Source: Paraburkholderia sp. PGU19
GTDB taxonomy: Bacteria; Pseudomonadota; Gammaproteobacteria; Burkholderiales; Burkholderiaceae
DNA: 64,000 nucleotides
Assembly: GCF_013426915.1 (NCBI RefSeq)
Contig: NZ_AP023180.1
Coordinates: forward strand, 1,240,001-1,304,000
Direction of reading: 5' to 3'
Numbering within the stretch: position 1 is the first letter of the stretch; each line of letters starts with the position of its first letter. Positions 1 through 6,851 of the stretch are shown piece after piece. A model generated the notes under the pieces. The model was given only the letters and a program-made list of their open reading frames with translations, made no database searches and was not told where the DNA came from. Position numbers and translations under genes: made by a program.

Positions 1-1068
1 ATACAGACCCGGCACTGCGCCCGGTCCACGCATCGCGGTCGGCGATCCGACATTACGCCGCACGAGACCTGAACTCACACGCAGATTCGGCACGCTGTAC
101 AGAAACGGCGTGATCTCGCCACAGCTTTCCTCGTAGTCATCGGCGATCGCGGTGTGATTCACGTAGTCGTGGCGAATCGACGTGAGCTTGCCGCCGCGAT
201 CAGCGGAAAGACGCATGCGCTGCTGCGTCGTCGGACGATGGCCAACGTTCTGGAACATCATCTTGCGGCTGACGACCAGCTTCACCGGCTGCCCCGTATG
301 CCGCGACGCAGCCGCCGCGAGCAGCGAATGCGGCCACATCCACAGCTTGCCGCCGAAGCCCGAGCCGAGATAACGCGAGATCACACGCACTTTCTCTTTC
401 GGCAGGCCGAGCATCTGCATCAGCGTGCCCTGATGGTTCGACACGGCCTGCGTCGTCTCGTAGAAGGTGTAGCCCTCGCCGTCCCACTGCGCGACGGTCG
501 CGTGCAGTTCGATCGGGTTGTGCGTTTCGACGGGCGTCACATACGTCTCGTCGAGCGTCACTTCGCTTTTGTCGAATGCGGATGCCGCATCGCCGCGCTC
601 GCTCTGGACATGCGGCTCGCCCTTCGCTTCGAGTTCGTCGCTGACGTCATGCGCCGTCTTTTCATAGCCGACTTTCACGGCGGCCGCGGCGTTGCTCGCC
701 GCCTCGAAAGTCTCGGCCACGACCGCGGCCACGTACTGGCCGTAATAGCGGATCACGTCGTCCTCGAACGGTGGGCGCGCTTCGTCGACGAAACCCGTCT
801 CCATCGAATTACCCGAAATGCGATAGAAGCGGCCGACGTTGCCGCGATGCAGAACCACGCGCACGCCGGGCATCGCCTGCGCGGCGGCGAATTCGATCGA
901 CGTCACACGGCCGCTCGCAATCGTCGCGCACACGGGCACCGCGTACAGCATGTCGGGCAAATCGATATCAGAGGTGTACTGCGCGCGTCCGCTCACTTTC
1001 AGCGGACCGTCGATGCGCGACTGCGGCTGCCCAATGACGGACAGCAAGGAATCGGACACAGTGGACAT
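1..1068 (-). CDS. Molybdopterin-binding (large) subunit of a xanthine/aldehyde dehydrogenase-family enzyme, C-terminus cut off
   Basis: The reading frame starts at the ATG whose complement is at 1066-1068 and runs off the left edge, so only about 355 N-terminal residues are visible. They begin MSTVSDSLLSVIGQP and contain an a/b hammerhead domain followed by the Mo-cofactor domain (GSGFGGK, QNVGHRPTTQQRM, RGPGAVPG), as in PaoC/YagR-type and CoxL-related subunits. This subunit holds the molybdenum centre where an aldehyde or N-heterocycle is hydroxylated. It lies 22 bp downstream of the FAD subunit and is the last of three co-transcribed subunit genes. The substrate cannot be told from sequence; aromatic aldehydes are plausible by analogy with PaoABC. 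Confidence 0.9.
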   Translation of the reverse strand, partial: MSTVSDSLLSVIGQPQSRIDGPLKVSGRAQYTSDIDLPDMLYAVPVCATIASGRVTSIEFAAAQAMPGVRVVLHRGNVGRFYRISGNSMETGFVDEARPPFEDDVIRYYGQYVAAVVAETFEAASNAAAAVKVGYEKTAHDVSDELEAKGEPHVQSERGDAASAFDKSEVTLDETYVTPVETHNPIELHATVAQWDGEGYTFYETTQAVSNHQGTLMQMLGLPKEKVRVISRYLGSGFGGKLWMWPHSLLAAAASRHTGQPVKLVVSRKMMFQNVGHRPTTQQRMRLSADRGGKLTSIRHDYVNHTAIADDYEESCGEITPFLYSVPNLRVSSGLVRRNVGSPTAMRGPGAVPGLY

Positions 1069-1090
1069 GGAAAGAGTCCTCGAAAAAGTT

Positions 1091-2092
1091 TCAGACGGAC
1101 TGCATGACCTGCGTCAATGCATGTATCAGGCAGCGCCTCGACAGTTCGATCTTGAAGCCGTTCTGGCTCTGCGCTTTCGCATTCGCGAGCGCGGCGTCGG
1201 CGGCGCGCGCAAAGCTCGCCGCATTGGGCACGGCGCCCGCGAGTTCGGCTTCGGCTTCGCGCGCATGCCACGGCTTCGTGCCGACGCCACCGAGCGCAAC
1301 ATGCGCGCGCGTGATACGCCCGTCGGCCACATTGACGACGACGGCCGCCGACGCCAGCGCGAATTCGTACGACGCGCGGTCGCGCAGCTTCAGATACAGC
1401 GAGCGACTGCCCGGAATCGGAGGCAAGGTGACATGTGTGACGAGATCGCCCGGTTCGAGCACGGTTTCGCGTTCCGGCGTGTCGCCCGGCAGCAGGTAGA
1501 AATCGTCGATCGGAACACTGCACGCGCCCTTCGTCCCCTGAATCTGAACCGTCGCGCCGAGCGCCGTGAGCGCGACGTTCATGTCCGACGGATTGGTTGC
1601 AATACATGCATCGCTCGTACCGAGTATCGCCATCGTCCGGTTGAAGCCGGTGATCGCGGCGCAGCCGGAACCGGGCGCGCGCTTGTTGCACGGCATGGCG
1701 GTATCGCGGAAGTAGACGCAGCGCGTGCGTTGCAGCAGGTTGCCGCCCGTCGTCGCCATGTTGCGCAATTGCGCGGACGCGCCCGCCAGCAACGCCTGCG
1801 ACAGCACCGCATACGGCTCGTGAATCAGCGGATGCAGCGCGAGGTCGGCATTGCGCACCAGTGCGCCGATACGCACACCGCCGTCATCCGTCACCTCGAC
1901 ACGATCGAGCGGCAAGCGGCTGATATCGACCACGCGCGCCGGTTTCTCCACATCGAGTTTCATCAGATCGAGCAGCGTGGTGCCGCCCGCGAGGAAACGC
2001 ACCTGCGCGCCCTGCTGCGCCGTCTGCGACGCGGCGCCCGCGACGATCGCGTCGCGCATGTCGTTCGCGCGCGAAAGCTGGAACAGTTCCAT
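1091..2092 (-). CDS. FAD-binding subunit of the molybdenum hydroxylase, PaoB-like with a probable [4Fe-4S] site
   Basis: 333 residues of the CoxM/XdhB FAD-binding family. The FAD loops are seen as FLAGGTTLLDLMK (about residue 33) and ATTGGNLLQ. Immediately after comes a Cys-rich insertion, RTRCVYFRDTAMPCNKR followed by PGSGC. In PaoB-type subunits this insertion ligates an extra [4Fe-4S] cluster that most xanthine dehydrogenase FAD subunits lack. The protein passes electrons between FAD and the Fe-S subunit. It is the middle gene of a 2Fe-2S/FAD/Mo operon, 9 bp after the small subunit. This Cys insertion is the main reason for preferring PaoB over XdhB or CoxM. Confidence 0.9.
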   Translation of the reverse strand: MELFQLSRANDMRDAIVAGAASQTAQQGAQVRFLAGGTTLLDLMKLDVEKPARVVDISRLPLDRVEVTDDGGVRIGALVRNADLALHPLIHEPYAVLSQALLAGASAQLRNMATTGGNLLQRTRCVYFRDTAMPCNKRAPGSGCAAITGFNRTMAILGTSDACIATNPSDMNVALTALGATVQIQGTKGACSVPIDDFYLLPGDTPERETVLEPGDLVTHVTLPPIPGSRSLYLKLRDRASYEFALASAAVVVNVADGRITRAHVALGGVGTKPWHAREAEAELAGAVPNAASFARAADAALANAKAQSQNGFKIELSRRCLIHALTQVMQSV

Positions 2093-2101
2093 CGTGGCCT
2101 C

Positions 2102-2653
2102 CTAGCGCTTGCCGCGCACGGTCTGGATGGCCGTCACGATGTTCTGATAGGCGCCGCAGCGGCACAGGTTGCCGCTCATCGCTTCGCGCACGTCGGCGTC
2201 GTTGGGGCCGATCGCTTCGTCGAGCAGCGCGACGGCCGACATGATCTGGCCGGACGTACAGTAGCCGCACTGATAACCGTCGCATTCGACGAACGCGGCC
2301 TGCATCGGATGCAGCGCATCGGGCTCGCCGATGCCTTCGATGGTCGTGATCGTGTCGCCTTCGTGCGTGGCCGCGAAAGACAGGCACGCGTTCACGCGGC
2401 GTCCGTTCACGTGCACCGTGCACGCGCCGCACTGGCCGTGGTCGCAGCCTTTTTTCGTGCCCGTCAGATGCAGATGCTCGCGCAACGCGTCGAGCAAGGT
2501 CGTGCGCGGATCGAGCGCGAGCGCGTAAGACGTGCCGTTCACGTTCAGTTCGACGGGAATCGTGACGCTCGACGACGGCTGCGCGTGTGGCGTAGCGCCG
2601 GGTTGATTGGCTTCCTGCGGAGGGACTTCGGGTCGGGCGATGATATGGGGCAT
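2102..2653 (-). CDS. [2Fe-2S] subunit of the molybdenum hydroxylase (PaoA-like, no Tat signal)
   Basis: 183 residues. The start at 2653 (MPHIIARPE) is chosen because GGAG lies about 8 bases upstream; an in-frame ATG at 2728 has no such site. The plant-type ferredoxin domain has C-x4-C-x2-C (KGCDHGQCGACTVHVNG), and the C-terminal domain has CGYCTSGQ and GNLCRCGAY, giving the eight cysteines for two clusters. It is the electron-transfer small subunit and first gene of the operon. Escherichia coli PaoA carries a twin-arginine signal; none is seen here, so this enzyme is probably cytoplasmic. A roughly 40-residue Pro/Ala-rich N-terminal extension precedes the ferredoxin fold. Confidence 0.9.
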   Translation of the reverse strand: MPHIIARPEVPPQEANQPGATPHAQPSSSVTIPVELNVNGTSYALALDPRTTLLDALREHLHLTGTKKGCDHGQCGACTVHVNGRRVNACLSFAATHEGDTITTIEGIGEPDALHPMQAAFVECDGYQCGYCTSGQIMSAVALLDEAIGPNDADVREAMSGNLCRCGAYQNIVTAIQTVRGKR

Positions 2654-2954
2654 CGGGAAATCTCCATGCAGCAATCGGAAGGGGACGATCGGGAGGAAGA
2701 CGGTCGAATGCCAGATGGCGCGTGTCACGATCGCGCGACGCCGTCGCCGTACCGTGGAGCACCGATGGACAAGCGGAAAGTATAGGCGCCGATCCGAGGA
2801 AGCGCCGGTGGCGTGCCTGCTTTAAATCCTTCGCGTTTCAAACGTTCCGCGCTTCTGACCGCCCGGATGCCGGATCGACCGACCGGCAGACTTATCAGGC
2901 GCAGCAAGCGCAATGCCCGGCCTCGTGCGCGCCGCTGCAACAATCCGTACCCGG
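2654..2954. other. Upstream region of the molybdenum hydroxylase operon, no gene seen
   Basis: About 300 bases with no convincing coding region on either strand. The promoter of the leftward operon should lie here, but I could not identify a clear -35/-10 pair. Confidence 0.4.
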
Positions 2955-3199
2955 GACATCTGCCCCTTACAGCGACGCTCGGCTTCGGCGCGGGCGCGTA
3001 CGCCGCGATCCATCACGGTGAGCACCCGGACGAACGCCCGACAGCCGACGGCATCGTGTCGGGCATCGTGTCGGTGTCAGCGTCGTATCGTTTCACGCAG
3101 CACTGGGGGCGCGCGTGACGTGGAATCGCGTCGTCACGCGCTATGCCGCGATACGGATGTGCTGATGGGTGGTATCGGCTATCGGTTCCAGACGCGGCG
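2955..3199 (+). pseudogene. Remnant of an outer-membrane beta-barrel protein (PagL/acyloxyacyl hydrolase-like), frameshifted
   Basis: One frame reads LTATLGFGAGAYAA, then VSASYRFTQHWG, and stops at 3116-3118. Removing one G from the G-run near 3107 restores ARVTWNRVVTRY. One further base missing near 3147 would restore DTDVLMGGIGYRF, a typical C-terminal beta-strand ending in aromatic-x-Phe. The alternating aromatic/hydrophobic pattern and terminal GYRF resemble small outer-membrane barrels. No matching N-terminal half or signal peptide was found upstream. I read it as a decayed C-terminal fragment. The family assignment is tentative. Confidence 0.5.
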
Positions 3200-3204
3200 C
3201 GCGT

Positions 3205-4359
3205 TCACGCCAGCGCCTGCTCCTCGCCAAGATCGGCCAGCGGATGCGCCTGCGCGCGCCACGGCGACGACAGGAAATGCCGCACACGCTCGGGCCGCAC
3301 TTCGGCCAGCGTCGCGGGCGCCCAGCGCGGCTTGCGGTCCTTGTCGACCAGATGTGCGCGCACGCCTTCGCTGAAATCGCCCTCTTCGATCGCCCGCGTG
3401 ACGATGCCCAGTTCCATCCGGAAACATTCGGCGAGCGTCATCTGACGGCCGCGCAACAGCGCGTCGCGCGTGACGTACAGCATGGTCGGCGAATGCGACG
3501 TCAGCGCTTCGTACGTTGCTTGCAGCCACTGACGCACCTCGCGTGGATGCTCGCGCTCCAGATCCTGGCGCAGCGTCGCAACGATCCGCTCGACGCCCGA
3601 GCGCCGGTCGAAGTGCCGCAGGATCAACTGCGTGAACACGCCGAGCCCCGCATGCGGGACGATGTTGCACGGCGGCTCGAATACGGTGCGCAGGGCGCGC
3701 AACAGATCGTCGGCGGCGACGTCGGCCGTTGCGATTCGCAACAGACGCTCCTCGAACGTATCGAGCCATTCAGACGGCACGCACAGATCCGCCAGCTGGA
3801 AGCGCAATGCCTCCGCGCCCGTCAGCGTCACGCCTGTCAGTCCGACATACAGTTCGATCTCGGCGGGCATCACGCTCAGAAAACGCGTCGCGCCGACGTC
3901 GGGTAGAAAGCCGATACGTGTCTCGGGCATCGCGATCTTCGTGCGCTCGGTGACGATGCGCAGCCGCGCCGCCTGGCCGAGCCCCATGCCGCCGCCCATC
4001 GTGATGCCGTCGAGCAGCGCGACAACGGGCTTCGGGAAGGTATGCAGCGCGTAGTCGAGCCGGTATTCGTCGATGAAGAACTGCTGCCAGCTTTTTTCGT
4101 TGCGCTGCCGCATGCCGAACAGCGCGCGCACGTCGCCGCCTGCGCAGAAACCTTTCGCGCCGGCACCGCGCAGCACCACGGCGACGATCTCGCTATCGGT
4201 GCGGCAGCGCTCCATCAGCACGGCCAGTTCGCGCACCATCTCATGCGACAACGCGTTCAGCGCAGCCGGCCGGTTCAGCGTGACGATCGCGACGCGATTG
4301 ACGACGCGAAACAGCACGTCGGGTTCGTGCATGCTTGCCTCTTTGAGAACAGCGTTCAT
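3205..4359 (-). CDS. 3-hydroxyisobutyryl-CoA hydrolase
   Basis: 384 residues from MNAVLKEASMHEPDVLF. The start at 4359 overlaps the stop of the preceding enoyl-CoA hydratase by four bases (ATGA), indicating translational coupling. It is a crotonase-fold protein of HIBCH length with GGVMG-like oxyanion segments (GAGAKGFCAGGDVRAL, GITMGGGMGLG) and the HIBCH signature MPETRIGFLPDVGATRF, plus the long C-terminal region absent from ordinary hydratases. It releases 3-hydroxyisobutyrate from its CoA ester, the unusual thioester-hydrolysis step of valine degradation. It is the last gene of the mms operon, directly before MmsB in pathway order. Confidence 0.93.
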   Translation of the reverse strand: MNAVLKEASMHEPDVLFRVVNRVAIVTLNRPAALNALSHEMVRELAVLMERCRTDSEIVAVVLRGAGAKGFCAGGDVRALFGMRQRNEKSWQQFFIDEYRLDYALHTFPKPVVALLDGITMGGGMGLGQAARLRIVTERTKIAMPETRIGFLPDVGATRFLSVMPAEIELYVGLTGVTLTGAEALRFQLADLCVPSEWLDTFEERLLRIATADVAADDLLRALRTVFEPPCNIVPHAGLGVFTQLILRHFDRRSGVERIVATLRQDLEREHPREVRQWLQATYEALTSHSPTMLYVTRDALLRGRQMTLAECFRMELGIVTRAIEEGDFSEGVRAHLVDKDRKPRWAPATLAEVRPERVRHFLSSPWRAQAHPLADLGEEQALA

Positions 4360-5153
4360 CGCTGCGACTCCTTCGATTGCGCGCCTTGCCACTTCGGCGC
4401 GCGCTTTTCGAGGAACGCGTTGACGCCCTCGCGCTGATCGGCGCCGTCGAACAGATCGACGAAGCGCTCGCGCTCCACGGCCAGCGCCGCCGCGCGCGGC
4501 ACGCCGTTGCGCGCCTGCTGGATCAGTTCCTTGCTGAACGTGACAGCCTGCGGGCTCAGGCCCGCAACGCGCGCCGCCATCTGCAGCGCGAATTCGCGCG
4601 CTGCGCCTTTCTCGACCACTTCCTCGACGAGCCCGATGCGCAGTGCCGTCGCCGCGTCGACGCGTTCGCCCGTCAGCACGATGCGCTTCGCCCAGCCTTC
4701 GCCGACGAGCCACGGCAGCGTCTGCGTGCCGCAACCGCACGGCAGCAGGCCGACGGCTGTTTCCGGCAAGGCCATCAGCGCGTGCTGCTCGGCGATGCGT
4801 ATATCGCACGCGAGCGCGCACTCGAGCCCGCCGCCCATCGCATAGCCGTTGATCGCCGCGATCACGACGGGCCGCGCGTTTTGCAGCGTCTCGAACGCCG
4901 CGCCGAAGCGCGATGCTGCTTGTCGCGCGACTTCCTTGTTGCCGTCGGCGAAAGTGTTCAGATCGGCGCCCGCGCTGAAGAACTTCGGGCCGTCGCCCGT
5001 GATGACGATTGCGCGCACTTGCGCGTCGCTATTCAGACGTTCGATGCTGTGCTGCAGCTGCAATAGCCCTTCCGGTGTGAATGCGTTTGCTGGCGGGCGC
5101 TTCAGGGTCAGCACGGCGACGCTGCCGTCATGCGCGTAGTCGAGTTCGATCAT
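4356..5153 (-). CDS. Enoyl-CoA hydratase (methacrylyl-CoA hydratase role)
   Basis: 265 residues of the crotonase superfamily, beginning MIELDYAHDGSVAVLTL. Oxyanion-hole segments are SAGADLNTF (about residue 63) and NGYAMGGGLECALACD (about 103). The acid residue region follows as LPETAVGLLPCGCGTQ, with the second glutamate region around EEVVEKG. In this operon the expected reaction is hydration of methacrylyl-CoA to 3-hydroxyisobutyryl-CoA. Its start directly abuts the mmsB stop and its end overlaps the hydrolase gene, so all three are translationally coupled. Confidence 0.9.
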   Translation of the reverse strand: MIELDYAHDGSVAVLTLKRPPANAFTPEGLLQLQHSIERLNSDAQVRAIVITGDGPKFFSAGADLNTFADGNKEVARQAASRFGAAFETLQNARPVVIAAINGYAMGGGLECALACDIRIAEQHALMALPETAVGLLPCGCGTQTLPWLVGEGWAKRIVLTGERVDAATALRIGLVEEVVEKGAAREFALQMAARVAGLSPQAVTFSKELIQQARNGVPRAAALAVERERFVDLFDGADQREGVNAFLEKRAPKWQGAQSKESQR

Positions 5154-6047
5154 TTACGCGTCTCCATCCTTGCGATACAGCTTGATCACCGCCGAGAAGT
5201 CGAGCTTGCCGGCGCCGTTCGTGCTCATGGTCTGATAGAGCTGTTGCGCTAGCGCGCCGAGGTAGACGGGTTGGCGCGCGAGTTTGGCGGCATCGGTGGC
5301 GAGGCCGAGGTCCTTGAGCATCAGGTCGGTGCCGAAGCCGCCTGTGTAGCCGCGCGTCGACGGTGCGGTGTCGATGACGCCGGGGAACGGGTTGTAGGTG
5401 TCCGAGCTCCAGCAACGTCCCGTGGATGTGTTGATGATCTTGCCCAGTACCTGGGGGTCGATGCCGAGTTTTTCGCCGAGCGCCATCGCTTCTGACACGC
5501 CCGCCATCGTGATGCCTAGCACCAGGTTGTTGCAGATCTTTGCGACCTGGCCCGTCGAGGTTTCGCCGCAGTGGACTATGTTTTTGCCCATTGCTGAGAG
5601 GATTGGTTTTACCTGTTCGTATGTTTCTGCGGTGCTGCCGACCATGAATGTCAGTGTGCCGGCTGTTGCGCCGCCTGTGCCGCCTGAGACCGGCGCGTCT
5701 ACGAAGGTGTTTCCGTTCTGTGTCGCCAGTTCGGCGAAGGCTTTTACGCTGGCTGGGTCGATCGTGCTCGAATCGATGATCGTTACGCTCTTCGCGATGC
5801 CCGCGAGGATGCCGTCTTCGCCTGTTAGCACGGCTTTTACATGTGCTGCGGCTGGGAGCATCGTGATGACGTATTCGACGTCCGTCGAGGCTTCTTTTGG
5901 GGTTCTTTTTGCTGTGGCGCCCGCTTCTGTTAATGATTGCACTGCGTGCGCGTTCAGGTCGAAAACGTTCAGTACATGTCCCGCTTTCAGCAGGTTTAGC
6001 GCCATCGGCGCGCCCATGTTGCCTAGTCCTATGAAGCCGATTTTCAT
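5154..6047 (-). CDS. mmsB: 3-hydroxyisobutyrate dehydrogenase
   Basis: 297 residues. The N-terminal Rossmann motif is GLGNMGAPMALNLLKAGH, the substrate loop DAPVSGGTGGATAGTL (about 120) and the catalytic lysine lies in GQVAKICNN (about 170); all are signatures of the beta-hydroxyacid dehydrogenase family. It oxidises 3-hydroxyisobutyrate to methylmalonate semialdehyde with NAD+. The first 150 codons use unusually many A-ending codons (ATA, CTA, TTA, AGA, GGA, GTA) compared with the rest of the gene and its neighbours. This end faces the giant palindromic element at 6147-6808, which separates mmsB from mmsA. Translation likely depends on transcripts passing that element or on a promoter inside it. 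Confidence 0.95.
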   Translation of the reverse strand: MKIGFIGLGNMGAPMALNLLKAGHVLNVFDLNAHAVQSLTEAGATAKRTPKEASTDVEYVITMLPAAAHVKAVLTGEDGILAGIAKSVTIIDSSTIDPASVKAFAELATQNGNTFVDAPVSGGTGGATAGTLTFMVGSTAETYEQVKPILSAMGKNIVHCGETSTGQVAKICNNLVLGITMAGVSEAMALGEKLGIDPQVLGKIINTSTGRCWSSDTYNPFPGVIDTAPSTRGYTGGFGTDLMLKDLGLATDAAKLARQPVYLGALAQQLYQTMSTNGAGKLDFSAVIKLYRKDGDA

Positions 6048-6082
6048 GTTCGCTCCTGTGGTTTTGTCTGCGATTGCTATGG

Positions 6083-6141
6083 TGGTTTTAGGGTTTTAGG
6101 GTTTTAGGGTTTTAGGGTTTTAGGGTTTTAGGGTTTTTGGG
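6083..6141 (+). repeat. Tandem octamer repeat GGGTTTTA (telomere-like)
   Basis: Five perfect GGGTTTTA units occupy 6091-6130, flanked by degenerate units on both sides. The tract lies between the mmsB start and the left arm of the palindromic element. It looks like an extreme product of the GT-rich strand bias of this flank, expanded by slippage. A chromosomal end is unlikely because genes continue on both sides. Confidence 0.85.
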
Positions 6142-6146
6142 TTTCT

Positions 6147-6808
6147 GCGCTGGCATCCGCGTTTTGTTAGCGTGCTTCAAGCGTCGCCCCTGTGCGGGGC
6201 GGCACCTACTTTTCTTTGCCGCCGCAAAGAAAAGTAGGCAAAAGAAAGCGGCTCACACCGCCAACACTTCTTCTTGCCTGAGGGCCCCCAACGGGTCTTA
6301 CACTTCACACGGCAATCACATGACTCATCTTTGTTGCCAGCGCTCTTGCGTTGCGCATCACCCGCTTCACGCCCCCACGTCGCCACATGCCGCGCCGGAC
6401 ATTCCACCGCCGCCCAGGTGGCAAACTGTGTGTAGGCCGTAGTGCCTCGCACGCCTCACTTCGGACCGATAGCGCACGCGTTCCACCATGTAAGAGCGCT
6501 AACGTGTATGCCGCGACAACCTACACACAGTTTGCCACCTGGGCGGCACATACCATTCGCTGCCGTTCGCCCTTGTACGGGCGGTTGAAGCGGGTGCGGC
6601 GTTTATTCAAAGCGTTGGCAACGAACGTGGGTCACGTAATTGCCGTGTGAAGCGTAAGACCCGTTGGGGGCCCTCAGGCAAAAACTAGAACTGGCGGTGT
6701 GAGCCGCTTTCTTTTGCCTACTTTTCTTTGCGGCGGCAAAGAAAAGTAGGTGCCGCCCCGCACAGGGGCGACGCTTGAAGCACGACAACAAAGCGCGGAT
6801 GCCAGCGC
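6147..6808. repeat. Giant palindromic repeat element, copy 1 (about 660 bp imperfect inverted repeat)
   Basis: The left arm from 6147 (GCGCTGGCATCCGCG) is the reverse complement of the right arm ending at 6808, with near identity over at least 116 bp at the ends (6147-6262 versus 6693-6808). Pairing continues inwards through GGGCCCCCAACGGGTC (near 6282) and its partner near 6660. It ends at an inner inverted repeat, GCCGCCCAGGTGGCAAACTG (about 6409) versus its complement around 6520-6547. Each arm carries a 15-bp-stem hairpin of CCTACTTTTCTTTGC type (6214-6237 region and 6718-6750). No transposase or other real gene lies inside. A second copy is at 17553-18209. Confidence 0.9.
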
Positions 6809-6851
6809 AAAGACCAAAACACCACCCAGCGTCGCAGACAAACAAAAACCC

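Noticed and set aside
839..2785. Long plus-strand frame opposite the molybdenum hydroxylase genes
   Set aside because: Arg/Ala-rich antisense reading of GC-rich genes with clear motifs on the other strand.
6083..6141. Telomere repeat
   Set aside because: GGGTTTTA resembles eukaryotic telomere units, but bacterial genes flank it and it fits the local GT bias and slippage.
6147..6808. Insertion sequence
   Set aside because: No transposase gene and no clear target duplication could be recognised; long palindromic structure is unlike an IS.
6177..6845. Protein-coding frames inside palindrome copy 1 (CFKRRPCAGRHLLFFAAAKK)
   Set aside because: The same frame is read in both arms and in copy 2; it is a translation of the repeat, lacking ribosome sites, and is a common false annotation.
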